Assembly: GCA_963773035.1 (NCBI GenBank)
Contig: CAVYZX010000004.1
Coordinates: 62,001-126,000, forward strand
Reading direction: 5' to 3'
Source: CAVRXZ01 sp963773035
GTDB taxonomy: Bacteria; Acidobacteriota; Vicinamibacteria; Vicinamibacterales; CAVVIG01
DNA length: 64,000 nt
Below, in pieces: positions 25,916 through 35,135 of this stretch. The notes below the pieces were generated by a model, which was not told the DNA's origin, did not search any database, and worked only from the letters and a program-made list of their open reading frames with translations. The stretch's first letter is position 1, and each line of letters starts with the position of its first letter. The position numbers and the translations under genes were made by a program.

Positions 25916-28900
25916 ATGCAGTGGCTCGCCGCACTTTGCGTCAAGCGACCGGTCTTTGCGACGGTCCTGATTCTGTCGTTGGTGGTCGTCGGGATATTCG
26001 GGTTTACCCGACTGGGCGTCGATCGATTTCCGAAGATCGACTTCCCTACCATCGTGGTCACCACCGTCCAGCCCGGCGCCGCTCCCGAGCAGATCGAAAC
26101 CGAAGTCACCGACAAGATTGAAGAAGCCGTCAACACCATCAGCGGCATCGACGAGCTGCGTTCGACTTCGTCAGAAGGCGTATCGCTGGTGATGATCAGC
26201 TTCTTACTCGAGAAAGACACGAACATCGCTGCCCAGGAAGTTCGCGACAAAATCAATAGCGTTCTACCGCTCCTTCCCAAAACGATTCAGCAACCCCGGG
26301 TGGACAAGTTGGATCCGGACGCTGCGCCCGTGCTGAGCGTGGCGCTAAGCGCTAGTCGGCCCATCCGGGACGTGACCGAATACGCGGACAAGGTGCTTCG
26401 GCGTCAGCTCGAAAGCGTGGGCGGCGTCGGCCAGGTGCTGGTCCTGGGCGGACGCCAGCGCCAGATCAACATCTGGCTGGACGCCGATCGGCTGCGTGCG
26501 TACAACCTGACGGTCACCGACGTTTCCCGCGCGCTGCTGGCTCAGAACGTCGAGATTCCCGGTGGCCGGGTCGATCAGGGCGGCCAGTCGCTCACACTCC
26601 GGACCCGCGGGCGCGTGCAAAGCGTCGCCGAGTTCGGCGACATCGTCATCCGCGAGAAAGACGGGCATCCGGTCCGCATCGTCGATGTGGCGCGTATCGA
26701 AGACGGCCAAGCCGACATCGAAACCGCCGCCAACGTGAACGGTGAGGGGGCGGTCGTTCTGAACATCCGGAAGCAATCCGGCACGAACACGGTGGAAGTG
26801 GCTCGAGAGGTGAAATCGCGGTTGGAAGCATTGAAGACAAGTCTTCCGACCGGCTACAACCTTCGGGTCGTTCGTGACCAGTCCGACTTCATCGAGGCGT
26901 CCATCAACAACGTCGAGGAACACCTGATCGTCGGATCGATTCTCGCCGCTGTCGTCGTGTTGTTGTTCCTGACGAACCTCAGGTCGACGGTCATCGCCGC
27001 GATCGCCATTCCCACGTCAATCCTCGCCACGTTCGGGTTGATGTGGTACATGGACTTCACGTTGAACATGCTGACGATGCTCGCGCTGACATTGTCGGTC
27101 GGTATCGTCATCGACGATGCGATCGTCGTCCTGGAAAACATCTACCGGTTCATCGAGGAAAAGCACGAAAACCAAATCGAGGCCGCCATCGAGGCAACGA
27201 AAGAGATCGGTCTGGCGGTTCTCGCCACGACACTGTCGCTCGTGGCAATTTTCGTCCCTGTCGGCTTCATGGGCGGCATCGTCGGCCGTTTCATGAAGAG
27301 CTTCGGTCTCACGATGGCGTTCGCGATCATGGTTTCACTGGTCGTCAGCTTCACGCTGACGCCGATGCTCGCGGCGCGCTGGCTCAAGGTCAAGCGCCAC
27401 GGCAAGGACCAGCACTCATCGAAAGATTCGAAAATCTTCCACGCCATCGACGTCTTCTACACTCGACTCCTCGAATGGTCGATGGCCCACCGGTTCGTCG
27501 TCGCCGCCATCGCGGTGGTCGTCTTGTTCTCGAGCGTCCCGCTCTTCTCCATCACCAACAAGAACTTCATTCCGCAGGACGACCAGTCCGAGTTCGAAAT
27601 CAACGTCCGCGCGGCCGAAGGCACGAGCCTGGAATCCACCGAAATCATCGCCAACCGGATCGCCAACTCAGTTCGACAGCGCCTCTCGGAAGTCGATTTC
27701 ACAGTGGTCACGGTCGCGGGCGATCCGGCAAAGACGCGAAACCTGGCGAGTATCTATGTTCGCCTGCGGCCAATCGAGGCTCGGAAGCGCGACCAGCTCA
27801 CGGTCATGGAGATCGTGCGCAACGACATCGTCAAGCCGTTGGCCGCGGACCTGCGGACGTCGGTTCAACAAATCGCAAACATCGGCGGTGGTGGCGCACA
27901 AAACGCGGCGGTTCAGTTCGTGGTGAATGGCCCGGATCTGAAGAAATTGGAGCAGATCAGCCGGCAACTCGTGGAGCGCGTCAAAGCGATTCCGGGTGTC
28001 GTCGACCTCGACACCTCGTTCAATAGCGGAAAGCCCGAGTTATCGGTGCAGGTCGACCGTCCCAAGGCGGCGGACCTCGGCGTTCAAGTGGCCGATGCCG
28101 CAGAGGCGCTGCGCCTCCTTGTCGGCGGCGATCAAATTACGACGTACAACGAAGGCGGCGAACAATACGAGGTGCACCTGCGCGCCAGGGCCGAGAACCG
28201 CACCACCGAGGCTGCAATCGCCGCATTAACGGTCCCATCCTCGAGAATCGGCAGTGTGTCCCTCGACGACGTCGCGGACTTCACACCGGGCACGGCGCCC
28301 TCCGAGATCAACCGCCTGGCGCGGCAACGCCAGGTGACTGTCTTCTGCAACCTCCTGCCGACCGCGTCACAGGCCGAAGTGCAGAATGCGATGGCCGCCG
28401 AGTTTCAAAAGCTCAACGCCGGGGGCGAGTACCGGGGCGCGCTGACCGGTCAGTCAAAACAGTTGGGCCGGGCGGGTCAGGACTTCGTCCTGACTTTCAT
28501 GCTGTCTCTGATCTTCATGTATCTGATCCTGGCAGCGCAGTTTGAATCGTGGCTTCATCCCATCACGATTCTGCTGTCGCTGCCTTTGACGCTTCCCTTC
28601 GCTCTTCTGTCGATCATCATCTTTCGACAATCGCTGAACATCCTGTCGGCACTGGGGCTGCTCGTGCTCTTTGGCGTTGTCAAGAAGAACTCGATTCTGC
28701 AAATCGACCACGCCAATCAGCTGCGTGAACGTGGATTGTCAACGAACGAGGCAATCGTTCAAGCCAGCCGCGATCGACTTCGACCCATTCTGATGACCAC
28801 GTTTGCGTTCGTCGCCGGGATGGTTCCACTCCTCGTTTCGACAGGAAGCGGTTCCAGTACTAACCACGCGATCGGCTGGGTAGTGTTCGGCGGTCAGTCA

Positions 28901-29062
28901 CTTGCGTTGCTGCTGACGCTCCTAGTCACACCGGTCGCCTACACGCTGTTCGACGACGCGTCGCGGCTGCGGCTGTTCAGCCGTCGCCATCAGCCTGAAC
29001 TCGCGGAGGAAGAAACGCCGGCGGCGGTGACCGCGCAGGCTATGACAGCAAGCGACCGCTGA
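25916..29062 (+). CDS. RND multidrug efflux permease (HAE1/AcrB-type)
   Basis: 1048 aa, the normal size of AcrB-class pumps, with 12 membrane helices in two halves and two large periplasmic loops. The proton-relay DD pair is in the fourth helix (LSVGIVIDDAIVVLENI). The N-terminal FATVLILSLVVVGIFGFTRL and PKIDFPTIVV stretches are typical. It exports drugs, detergents or metabolites by proton antiport; the substrate cannot be read from sequence. It is preceded by its adaptor and followed by tolC-like outer-membrane gene. Confidence 0.95.
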   Translation: MQWLAALCVKRPVFATVLILSLVVVGIFGFTRLGVDRFPKIDFPTIVVTTVQPGAAPEQIETEVTDKIEEAVNTISGIDELRSTSSEGVSLVMISFLLEKDTNIAAQEVRDKINSVLPLLPKTIQQPRVDKLDPDAAPVLSVALSASRPIRDVTEYADKVLRRQLESVGGVGQVLVLGGRQRQINIWLDADRLRAYNLTVTDVSRALLAQNVEIPGGRVDQGGQSLTLRTRGRVQSVAEFGDIVIREKDGHPVRIVDVARIEDGQADIETAANVNGEGAVVLNIRKQSGTNTVEVAREVKSRLEALKTSLPTGYNLRVVRDQSDFIEASINNVEEHLIVGSILAAVVVLLFLTNLRSTVIAAIAIPTSILATFGLMWYMDFTLNMLTMLALTLSVGIVIDDAIVVLENIYRFIEEKHENQIEAAIEATKEIGLAVLATTLSLVAIFVPVGFMGGIVGRFMKSFGLTMAFAIMVSLVVSFTLTPMLAARWLKVKRHGKDQHSSKDSKIFHAIDVFYTRLLEWSMAHRFVVAAIAVVVLFSSVPLFSITNKNFIPQDDQSEFEINVRAAEGTSLESTEIIANRIANSVRQRLSEVDFTVVTVAGDPAKTRNLASIYVRLRPIEARKRDQLTVMEIVRNDIVKPLAADLRTSVQQIANIGGGGAQNAAVQFVVNGPDLKKLEQISRQLVERVKAIPGVVDLDTSFNSGKPELSVQVDRPKAADLGVQVADAAEALRLLVGGDQITTYNEGGEQYEVHLRARAENRTTEAAIAALTVPSSRIGSVSLDDVADFTPGTAPSEINRLARQRQVTVFCNLLPTASQAEVQNAMAAEFQKLNAGGEYRGALTGQSKQLGRAGQDFVLTFMLSLIFMYLILAAQFESWLHPITILLSLPLTLPFALLSIIIFRQSLNILSALGLLVLFGVVKKNSILQIDHANQLRERGLSTNEAIVQASRDRLRPILMTTFAFVAGMVPLLVSTGSGSSTNHAIGWVVFGGQSLALLLTLLVTPVAYTLFDDASRLRLFSRRHQPELAEEETPAAVTAQAMTASDR

Positions 29063-29140
29063 CCACAGCCGCAGCGGGAATCCGTTCAGATCAATATCGG
29101 GTGGAGGGGTTTGTTGAAAGACTCCTCAGACAGGTGAACT

Positions 29141-30817
29141 ATGCGTAGCACGTTTTTCCGTTCTTTTGTCGTAACCTCGACTCTCTTGGCGTTCTCGACA
29201 TTGGCGGCCGCCCAAACCGCGCAACCTGGGCGGCGGACGCTGCCGCTGACAGTCGACGAAGCGGTCCGGCTGGCGCTCGAGCACAACCCGGACTTGATAG
29301 CGGATCGGCTGGATCCTCAAATCAGCGACACGCGCGTGGCCGGCGCAGCCGGGGCGTTCAAGCCCTCGTTCAACACCGGTATTCAGCGAAACAATCAGCT
29401 CCAGCCCCCGGTCGGCTTCCTGGTGCCAACACCGACCGCCAACGACGCGGTGACCTCGAACGCCGGCGTGAGCCAGCGCCTGCCGTGGTTCGGGACGACG
29501 TACGGCGTTTCGTGGAACGCTGTGCATACCGAGAGCAACAGCTTTCTGAACAGCTACAATCCGCTGCTGCAGTCAGGCCTGTCGGTCAATCTGTCGCAAC
29601 CTCTCGTTCGCGACTTGTCCATCGATTTTGCCAGGCAGCAACTCGCGACCACGCGGGTCAATCGCGACATCGCCGGCACGAGACTACAGGAGAGCGTGGT
29701 CCACACCACGGCCAGCGTCAAAACCGCCTACTGGAACCTCGCTGCTGCGAACGGCAACCTGGAGGCGCGGCAAACGGCTCTCGACCTGGCGCGCGAACTT
29801 GTCCGCGTCAATCAGGCAAGGGTAAATGTCGGACAAGCGCCTCCGCTCGATCTCGTATCGGCCCAGGCCGAGGTGGCTTCGAACGAAGAGCAGCTCATCG
29901 TGGCTCAAACGTTGGTCAAGATCGCCGAGGATCGCTTACGCGTACTGATTCTCGATACCACTGATCCTGACTCCTGGACGGTGGCAATCCAACCGGTCGA
30001 TTCGCCGCCAATCAACATCGTGCCCATCGACCTCGACGGAGCCATCGCCGGCGCCCTGCGAGATCGCACAGATCTCCAGCGTGGGAAGTTCGACATCGAG
30101 AACACTCAAACGAACGTCAAGTATGCAGCGAGCCAGCGGCTGCCAGATGTGCGCCTGAACGCAAGCTATCTGGCGAGCGGCCTCGGTGGGACGGAGGTCA
30201 TCCGATCGGGCGGGTTTCCCGGCACGATCATTGGCTCTGGGTCGGCGATCGATTTCGGAAACGTGCTGAACCAGCTCTTCGAGCGGAACTACCCAACGTG
30301 GGCCGTAGGTTTCAGCGTCTCGTATCCGCTCGGCAAGAGCGCGGAGGAGGCCAACTACGCCCGCGCCCAGCTCGAAAAGACGCAGGCACAAGAACGCCTC
30401 AAGGCCACGCAATCCCGCGTTGTGCAGCAGCTCCGGGAAGCCGCGTGGAAGATCGAGGGAAACGCGAAGCGGATTGACACGACCCGGGCGGCGCACGAGT
30501 TGGCCGAGCAGCGCCTCGACGCCGAACAGAAGCGGTACGAAGTGGGGCTATCCACCAACTTCCTCGTCATCCAGGCCCAGCGTGACCTGGCTCAAGCAAA
30601 GACCAACGAACTGTCGGCCGTGCTTGCGTACGATCTCGCGCTCGTCGATTTCGAAGCGCTGCAGCAGGCTGGACCAGCGGGAGCGCCTGCGAGCTCCACG
30701 CCGGCTCCGGCCACGGCGGCGGCTCCAACACCAACGGCGGCCGCTGCAGCTCCTGCAGCCTTGCGTGCCCAAACATCCGGCGTGCCCGGCGTCGCAGGCC
30801 TCGCCGGTCAGCCTTGA
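29141..30817 (+). CDS. TolC-family outer-membrane efflux protein
   Basis: 558 aa. Signal peptide (cleavage near TLAAAQT), then two outer-membrane efflux protein repeats: LTVDEAVRLALEHNPDL near residue 35, long coiled-coil alpha hairpins and two beta segments. The C-terminal ~45 residues are Ala/Pro/Thr-rich low complexity, outside the family fold. It forms the exit duct of the tripartite pump encoded upstream. Confidence 0.92.
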   Translation: MRSTFFRSFVVTSTLLAFSTLAAAQTAQPGRRTLPLTVDEAVRLALEHNPDLIADRLDPQISDTRVAGAAGAFKPSFNTGIQRNNQLQPPVGFLVPTPTANDAVTSNAGVSQRLPWFGTTYGVSWNAVHTESNSFLNSYNPLLQSGLSVNLSQPLVRDLSIDFARQQLATTRVNRDIAGTRLQESVVHTTASVKTAYWNLAAANGNLEARQTALDLARELVRVNQARVNVGQAPPLDLVSAQAEVASNEEQLIVAQTLVKIAEDRLRVLILDTTDPDSWTVAIQPVDSPPINIVPIDLDGAIAGALRDRTDLQRGKFDIENTQTNVKYAASQRLPDVRLNASYLASGLGGTEVIRSGGFPGTIIGSGSAIDFGNVLNQLFERNYPTWAVGFSVSYPLGKSAEEANYARAQLEKTQAQERLKATQSRVVQQLREAAWKIEGNAKRIDTTRAAHELAEQRLDAEQKRYEVGLSTNFLVIQAQRDLAQAKTNELSAVLAYDLALVDFEALQQAGPAGAPASSTPAPATAAAPTPTAAAAAPAALRAQTSGVPGVAGLAGQP

Positions 30818-30902
30818 TCTGCGGACGCGTTGGGCTCACGAAGTTCTCGCAAGGCGTTGTATTATCTGACGCCTTGCCATCTCCGCGGGGATAAACAACT
30901 AC

Positions 30903-31898
30903 ATGTCCAGACCATATCAGCTGTGCGGCCTCGGTAACGCCATCGTCGACATTTTTCTCGAGCTTGGGGAGGCCGAATTCGCCGGGCTTGGTTACGAGCG
31001 CGGCACGATGGTGCTCGTCGAGCCGGCAGCCCAGCGGACGCTGCTCGAGCGTTTTCAGAAGCAGGAGCCTAGACTCGTGAGTGGTGGCTCGGTGGCAAAC
31101 TCCATCATCGCGTTCTCCCAGCTCGGCGGCCACGGGGCCTTCATCGGCTGCGTCGGCGACGATCGATATGGCCTGTTCTACGCCAACGAATTCGAGGAAC
31201 TTGGTATCGACATCGGCAATCCGATCATTGTCAACGAGGTGACGGGCACGTCGGTGTGCATCGTGACGCCGGATGCCGAGCGCACCATGCGGACCTGCCT
31301 GGCGGTGGCGAGCCATCTGTCCGCTAAGCACGTGGATGAACAACGCATCAAGAACTCCGATTGGCTGTTCATCGAGGGCTATGTGTTCGCCAATCCCGAC
31401 ACCGGCCAGACCGCCATTCAGGAAGCGGTCCGACTCGCCCGGCAGCACAAAACCAGAATCGCCATCACCTGCTCCGATGCGTTCATTCCTCAAGTATTCG
31501 GGGAGGCGTTAAAGGCCGCGTTGCAGCACGCCGATCTGTTCTTCTGCAACGAAACGGAGGCCTGCGCCGTCACTGGCGCGACCACCGCCGAAGAGGCCTT
31601 CGCAAAGCTCAAGGGAAGCGTCCCCTCTGCAGTTGTGACCAACGGTCCGCATGGTGCCTTTGTTCGACATGACGGCGTCGAGGCGCATGTTCAGGCGTTC
31701 GCATGCGAGCCCAAGGATCTCACTGGTGCAGGCGACATGTTCGCCGGGGCGTTTCTCTACGGGATCACACACGGCGTGCCGGCGGAACAAGCCGCACGCG
31801 CGGGCAGTTTCCTGGCGATGAAAGTCATCACCCAGGTCGGCGCCCGGCTCCATCACGGCACGAAACAGTTCTGGGAGGAATGCCTCGCTTCGGTGTGA
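30903..31898 (+). CDS. Adenosine kinase / PfkB-family sugar kinase
   Basis: 331 aa ribokinase-fold protein. Motif 1 GGSVANSIIAFSQLGG (about 60-75) and the anion-hole/catalytic motif DLTGAGDMFAGAFLYG with the base Asp (about 262-277) are intact. The N-terminal VVD/IFLELGEAEF region and the overall pattern fit the adenosine-kinase branch. It faces MTA phosphorylase on the opposite strand, with only 13 bases between the stop codons, so both nucleoside-salvage genes are neighbours. Phosphorylation of adenosine or a related nucleoside is inferred. Confidence 0.82.
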   Translation: MSRPYQLCGLGNAIVDIFLELGEAEFAGLGYERGTMVLVEPAAQRTLLERFQKQEPRLVSGGSVANSIIAFSQLGGHGAFIGCVGDDRYGLFYANEFEELGIDIGNPIIVNEVTGTSVCIVTPDAERTMRTCLAVASHLSAKHVDEQRIKNSDWLFIEGYVFANPDTGQTAIQEAVRLARQHKTRIAITCSDAFIPQVFGEALKAALQHADLFFCNETEACAVTGATTAEEAFAKLKGSVPSAVVTNGPHGAFVRHDGVEAHVQAFACEPKDLTGAGDMFAGAFLYGITHGVPAEQAARAGSFLAMKVITQVGARLHHGTKQFWEECLASV

Positions 31899-31911
31899 GA
31901 CTCGAGCGCAC

Positions 31912-32772
31912 CTACTTCAGATACTTTCCCACGATTGGATCCAGCTCCCGCTTCGTTCGCTCTGGAATCATGTCGCGCTGCGTGATGAGCGCCGAGGCGA
32001 GCGCCGTTGCGCATTCACACGTGCGCGAACCCTCTATATGGCCGACCGCTTCGGCGATGACCTTCTGCGCCGTCGCCACGTTCTGCAGCAGGTTGCCGAC
32101 GATCAGCTCCACCGTCACCGAATCGTGATCCGGATGCCAGCTATCGTAGTCGGTGATCAGCGCCAACGTCGCGTAACAGATCTCGGCTTCCCGCGCGAGC
32201 TTCGCTTCCTGAAGATTCGTCATGCCAATGACGTCCATCCCCCAGGAGCGATAGAGCCGTGACTCCGCCAGCGTGGAGAACTGAGGTCCCTCCATGTTGA
32301 CGTAAGTACCGCCACGGTGCACCGTCGCACCGACTTTCTCCGCCGCATCGGCCGCGACCTTCGACAGAACTGGACAGACGGGGTGCGCAAAGGCGATGTG
32401 CGCAACCAGCCCGCGACCAAAGAATGTGCTGATCCTTCCTCTAGTTCGATCTAAAAACTGATCCGGCACGAGGATGTCAAGCGGCTTGTACTCCTCTTTG
32501 AGGCTGCCCACGGCGCTCGCCGAGAGGATTCGTTCCACGCCAAGCAGCTTGAACCCGAAAATGTTCGCGCGAAAGTTCAGCTCTGAAGGCATGATGCGGT
32601 GGCCGATGCCATGGCGCGCCAGGAAGGCGACTTTCTTGTTCCGAAGAGTGCCGATGACGTAGGGACCAGACGGCTCGCCGAACGGCGTGACGAGCGTCCT
32701 CTCCTCCCGGTCGGTCAGCTCGTTCATGTTATACAAGCCACTTCCGCCGATGATGCCAATTTGAACGGTCAT
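31912..32772 (-). CDS. mtnP: S-methyl-5'-thioadenosine phosphorylase
   Basis: 286 aa from the ATG at 32772 (MTVQIGIIGGSGLY). Phosphate-binding IIGGSGLY and ARHGIGH segments, the GGTYVNMEGPQFST loop and the MTN...EAEICYATLALITDYDSWH stretch with the Asp that distinguishes MTA from purine phosphorylases are present. It splits methylthioadenosine into adenine and methylthioribose-1-phosphate (methionine salvage). The open frame extends to 32802 but lacks family residues there. Convergent with the PfkB gene. Confidence 0.92.
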   Translation of the reverse strand: MTVQIGIIGGSGLYNMNELTDREERTLVTPFGEPSGPYVIGTLRNKKVAFLARHGIGHRIMPSELNFRANIFGFKLLGVERILSASAVGSLKEEYKPLDILVPDQFLDRTRGRISTFFGRGLVAHIAFAHPVCPVLSKVAADAAEKVGATVHRGGTYVNMEGPQFSTLAESRLYRSWGMDVIGMTNLQEAKLAREAEICYATLALITDYDSWHPDHDSVTVELIVGNLLQNVATAQKVIAEAVGHIEGSRTCECATALASALITQRDMIPERTKRELDPIVGKYLK

Positions 32773-32812
32773 TTTTATCCTTGTCGTGGGCCCAACCCGC
32801 ACGTCCCCCAGG

Positions 32813-34099
32813 CTACGCCGGGACCACGCGAGGCTTTCCGTCTTCCTCCCTGATGTAACCCGCTATCACCGCTGGATCGTGTTCGAAGAACACCAGGGCA
32901 CTGCGTTCGATCGCTTGCTTGACGAACGTCGGCTTCGCCGCGAGCGTGTCCAGCGGATACAAGTCGTACCCCATGATCCATGCGTCGGGCAGGTGGGCCG
33001 TCGTTGGAATCAGGTCAGCCACGAAGGCGGCCGTCTTGCCGGCCGACTCGATCCAGACCATCTGGTGATGCATCGTATGGCCGCCTGTTCGTTGCACGCG
33101 CACACCTGGCATGATGCTTCGATCCTCGTCCACGAGTTGGAGCACGCCCGCTTCAGCCAACGGCAGGTAGTTGTCAGATAGGTAGCTCGCACGATTGCGC
33201 GCGTTCGGATGTGTGGCGTCTTCCCATTCGCCCCGTCGGACGATGTACTGCGCCCGCGGAAAGCGCGGGCGCAGCTTCCCACTCGCGTCTCGTGCGGTAA
33301 AGCCGCCGGCATGATCGAAATGCAGGTGGGTGGCCAAGACGATGTCGATGTCTTCTGCGGATAACCCGGCCTCCGCCAGCGTGTGATCGAGGTGTCGCGA
33401 CCGATCGAACGCGCAAATGTCGCTGAACTTGGCGTTCTCTTTGTCGCCGACTCCCGCGTCGATGATCATCGTCCGGTTCCCGCGGACGATGAGTGGCCGC
33501 ATCGCCAGTGTGATCCGGTTCCTGGCGTCCGGCGTGGCTTTCTGAGACCACAGCGAGCGAGGAACGACACCAAACATCGCTCCTCCGTCCAGGCCGAAGA
33601 ACCCATCATTGACGGAGATCAGTTCCACGTCGCCGAGCGCGTAGCGGGCAATCTCGGACCGTCGAGCCGCGCTGGCATGCGGCCGGGAGTCGGCGGCTAC
33701 CGCCGACTGCTTCAGCTCGACCAGCACGCCATGGGCCGCCGAAGGATGAATGAACGCCACCAACGAACCCTCGGCGCCGGGGCGCGGCTGCTCGTCTACC
33801 AGCTTCGCGCCACGCGCTTTCAGATGGGCGACCGCGGCGTGGACGTCGTCGACCCGGAGCGTGATGTGATGAAGTCCCGGTCCGCGCTTATCGAGAAACG
33901 AACGAATCGGTGAATCGGGAGCCGTGGCCTCGAGCAGCTCGAGGCTCGATCCGCCGACCGGGATGAAGCGAGCGCGAACCCGTTGGGAAGAAACCTCCTC
34001 GGGCGCTTCGATTTCCAGCCCGAGCGCGTCCCGATAAAACGAGAGCGCCGCGGCAATGTCCTGCACGGCGATTCCAACGTGATCCAGAACGGCTTTCAT
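32813..34099 (-). CDS. Methylmalonyl-CoA epimerase fused to a metallo-beta-lactamase-fold hydrolase
   Basis: 428 aa made of two domains. Residues 1-~135 are a glyoxalase-fold methylmalonyl-CoA epimerase: DHVGIAVQDI at the start with the metal His, GLHHITLRVDD, and GVLVELK at the end. Residues ~155-428 are an MBL-fold hydrolase with THLHFDHAGG metal site, GGHTMHH and a further His/Asp. The epimerase converts S- to R-methylmalonyl-CoA; MeaB, encoded 39 bases upstream, protects the mutase of the same pathway. What the MBL domain hydrolyses is unknown; a CoA-thioester function would fit but is a guess. Alternatively the two halves were fused only recently. Confidence 0.85.
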   Translation of the reverse strand: MKAVLDHVGIAVQDIAAALSFYRDALGLEIEAPEEVSSQRVRARFIPVGGSSLELLEATAPDSPIRSFLDKRGPGLHHITLRVDDVHAAVAHLKARGAKLVDEQPRPGAEGSLVAFIHPSAAHGVLVELKQSAVAADSRPHASAARRSEIARYALGDVELISVNDGFFGLDGGAMFGVVPRSLWSQKATPDARNRITLAMRPLIVRGNRTMIIDAGVGDKENAKFSDICAFDRSRHLDHTLAEAGLSAEDIDIVLATHLHFDHAGGFTARDASGKLRPRFPRAQYIVRRGEWEDATHPNARNRASYLSDNYLPLAEAGVLQLVDEDRSIMPGVRVQRTGGHTMHHQMVWIESAGKTAAFVADLIPTTAHLPDAWIMGYDLYPLDTLAAKPTFVKQAIERSALVFFEHDPAVIAGYIREEDGKPRVVPA

Positions 34100-34138
34100 A
34101 TCAAAGACTGCTCGTTCGCGCGCTTCGCGTTTTCATGG

Positions 34139-35125
34139 TCATGAGCGCTTCGGGTTTTCGAGAGCCCTCGCCAGTAATTGCCCCGCCGCAGTATGCGGGT
34201 CCAGGTCCCTCGCCACAATACGATCGACGATGGCCGCCAATTCGCCCTCGGCGAGCACGTCGCGCGCGAGCCGCTCGACGAACGCCTGCGACACCAGGTT
34301 CAAGAGGCGTTGCTCGTCGCGCAATCGCTGCCGTCGTGCGGTCGCTTTTCCAGACTCCTCGCTTCCGGCATGCGTTCGAAACCTGGCGATGGCCTCGACA
34401 AGGTCGCCGATGCCTTGGCCGGTCGTGCTTACAGTTTTCACAATCGGCGGACGCCACTCCTCTGCGCCGAAAGATTGAAGGGATAAGTTTGCTTCGATGG
34501 CCGCCACGAGTCGGTCGCTGCCATCTCGATCCGCCTTGTTGACGACGAAGATGTCGGCGATCTCCATGATGCCGGCTTTGAGCGCCTGCACTTCGTCTCC
34601 GCTCCCTGGCATCAGCACGACGATCGCCACATCTGCGGTCCGCGCGATTTCGATTTCGTCCTGCCCAACGCCAACCGTCTCGATGATGACAAAGTCCTTG
34701 CCGGCGGCGTCCAGAACGGCCGTCGCGTCAGCGGTCGCGCGTGCGAGTCCGCCGAGTTGGCCGCGTGTCGCCATACTCCGGATGAACACGCCTTCATCGG
34801 CGGCGTGTCGTTGCATCCGCAGCCGGTCCCCCAGCACGGCGCCTCCGCTGAAGGGGCTGGTCGGATCGACCGCGATGATGCCGACCGACTTGGAGCTCGT
34901 GCGAAACTCCGCGGCGACACGATCGACTAGCGTACTCTTGCCGGCGCCGGGCGGTCCTGTTACCCCGATGACGTAGGCGCGCCCCGAATGTCTGAAGATG
35001 ACCTTGATCAGGTTCACGCCTTCCGGACTCTCGTCCTCAATCAGAGAGATTGCCCGGGCAATGGCGCGGGGATCACCGGCAAGCACTCTTTCGACGAGAG
35101 GAGACATCGGGTCGCAGGCGGACAT
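34139..35125 (-). CDS. meaB: Methylmalonyl-CoA mutase-associated GTPase MeaB
   Basis: 328 aa P-loop GTPase of the G3E family: Walker A GPPGAGKST (about 54-62), AVDPTSPFSGGAVLGDRLRM (switch segment), ETVGVGQDEIEIA and the NKAD base-specificity motif. MeaB (ArgK-like) gates cobalamin loading and protects methylmalonyl-CoA mutase. It stands between the acyl-CoA dehydrogenase and the epimerase-fusion gene; the mutase itself is not in the window. Confidence 0.93.
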   Translation of the reverse strand: MSACDPMSPLVERVLAGDPRAIARAISLIEDESPEGVNLIKVIFRHSGRAYVIGVTGPPGAGKSTLVDRVAAEFRTSSKSVGIIAVDPTSPFSGGAVLGDRLRMQRHAADEGVFIRSMATRGQLGGLARATADATAVLDAAGKDFVIIETVGVGQDEIEIARTADVAIVVLMPGSGDEVQALKAGIMEIADIFVVNKADRDGSDRLVAAIEANLSLQSFGAEEWRPPIVKTVSTTGQGIGDLVEAIARFRTHAGSEESGKATARRQRLRDEQRLLNLVSQAFVERLARDVLAEGELAAIVDRIVARDLDPHTAAGQLLARALENPKRS

Positions 35126-35135
35126 GGATAGCAGC

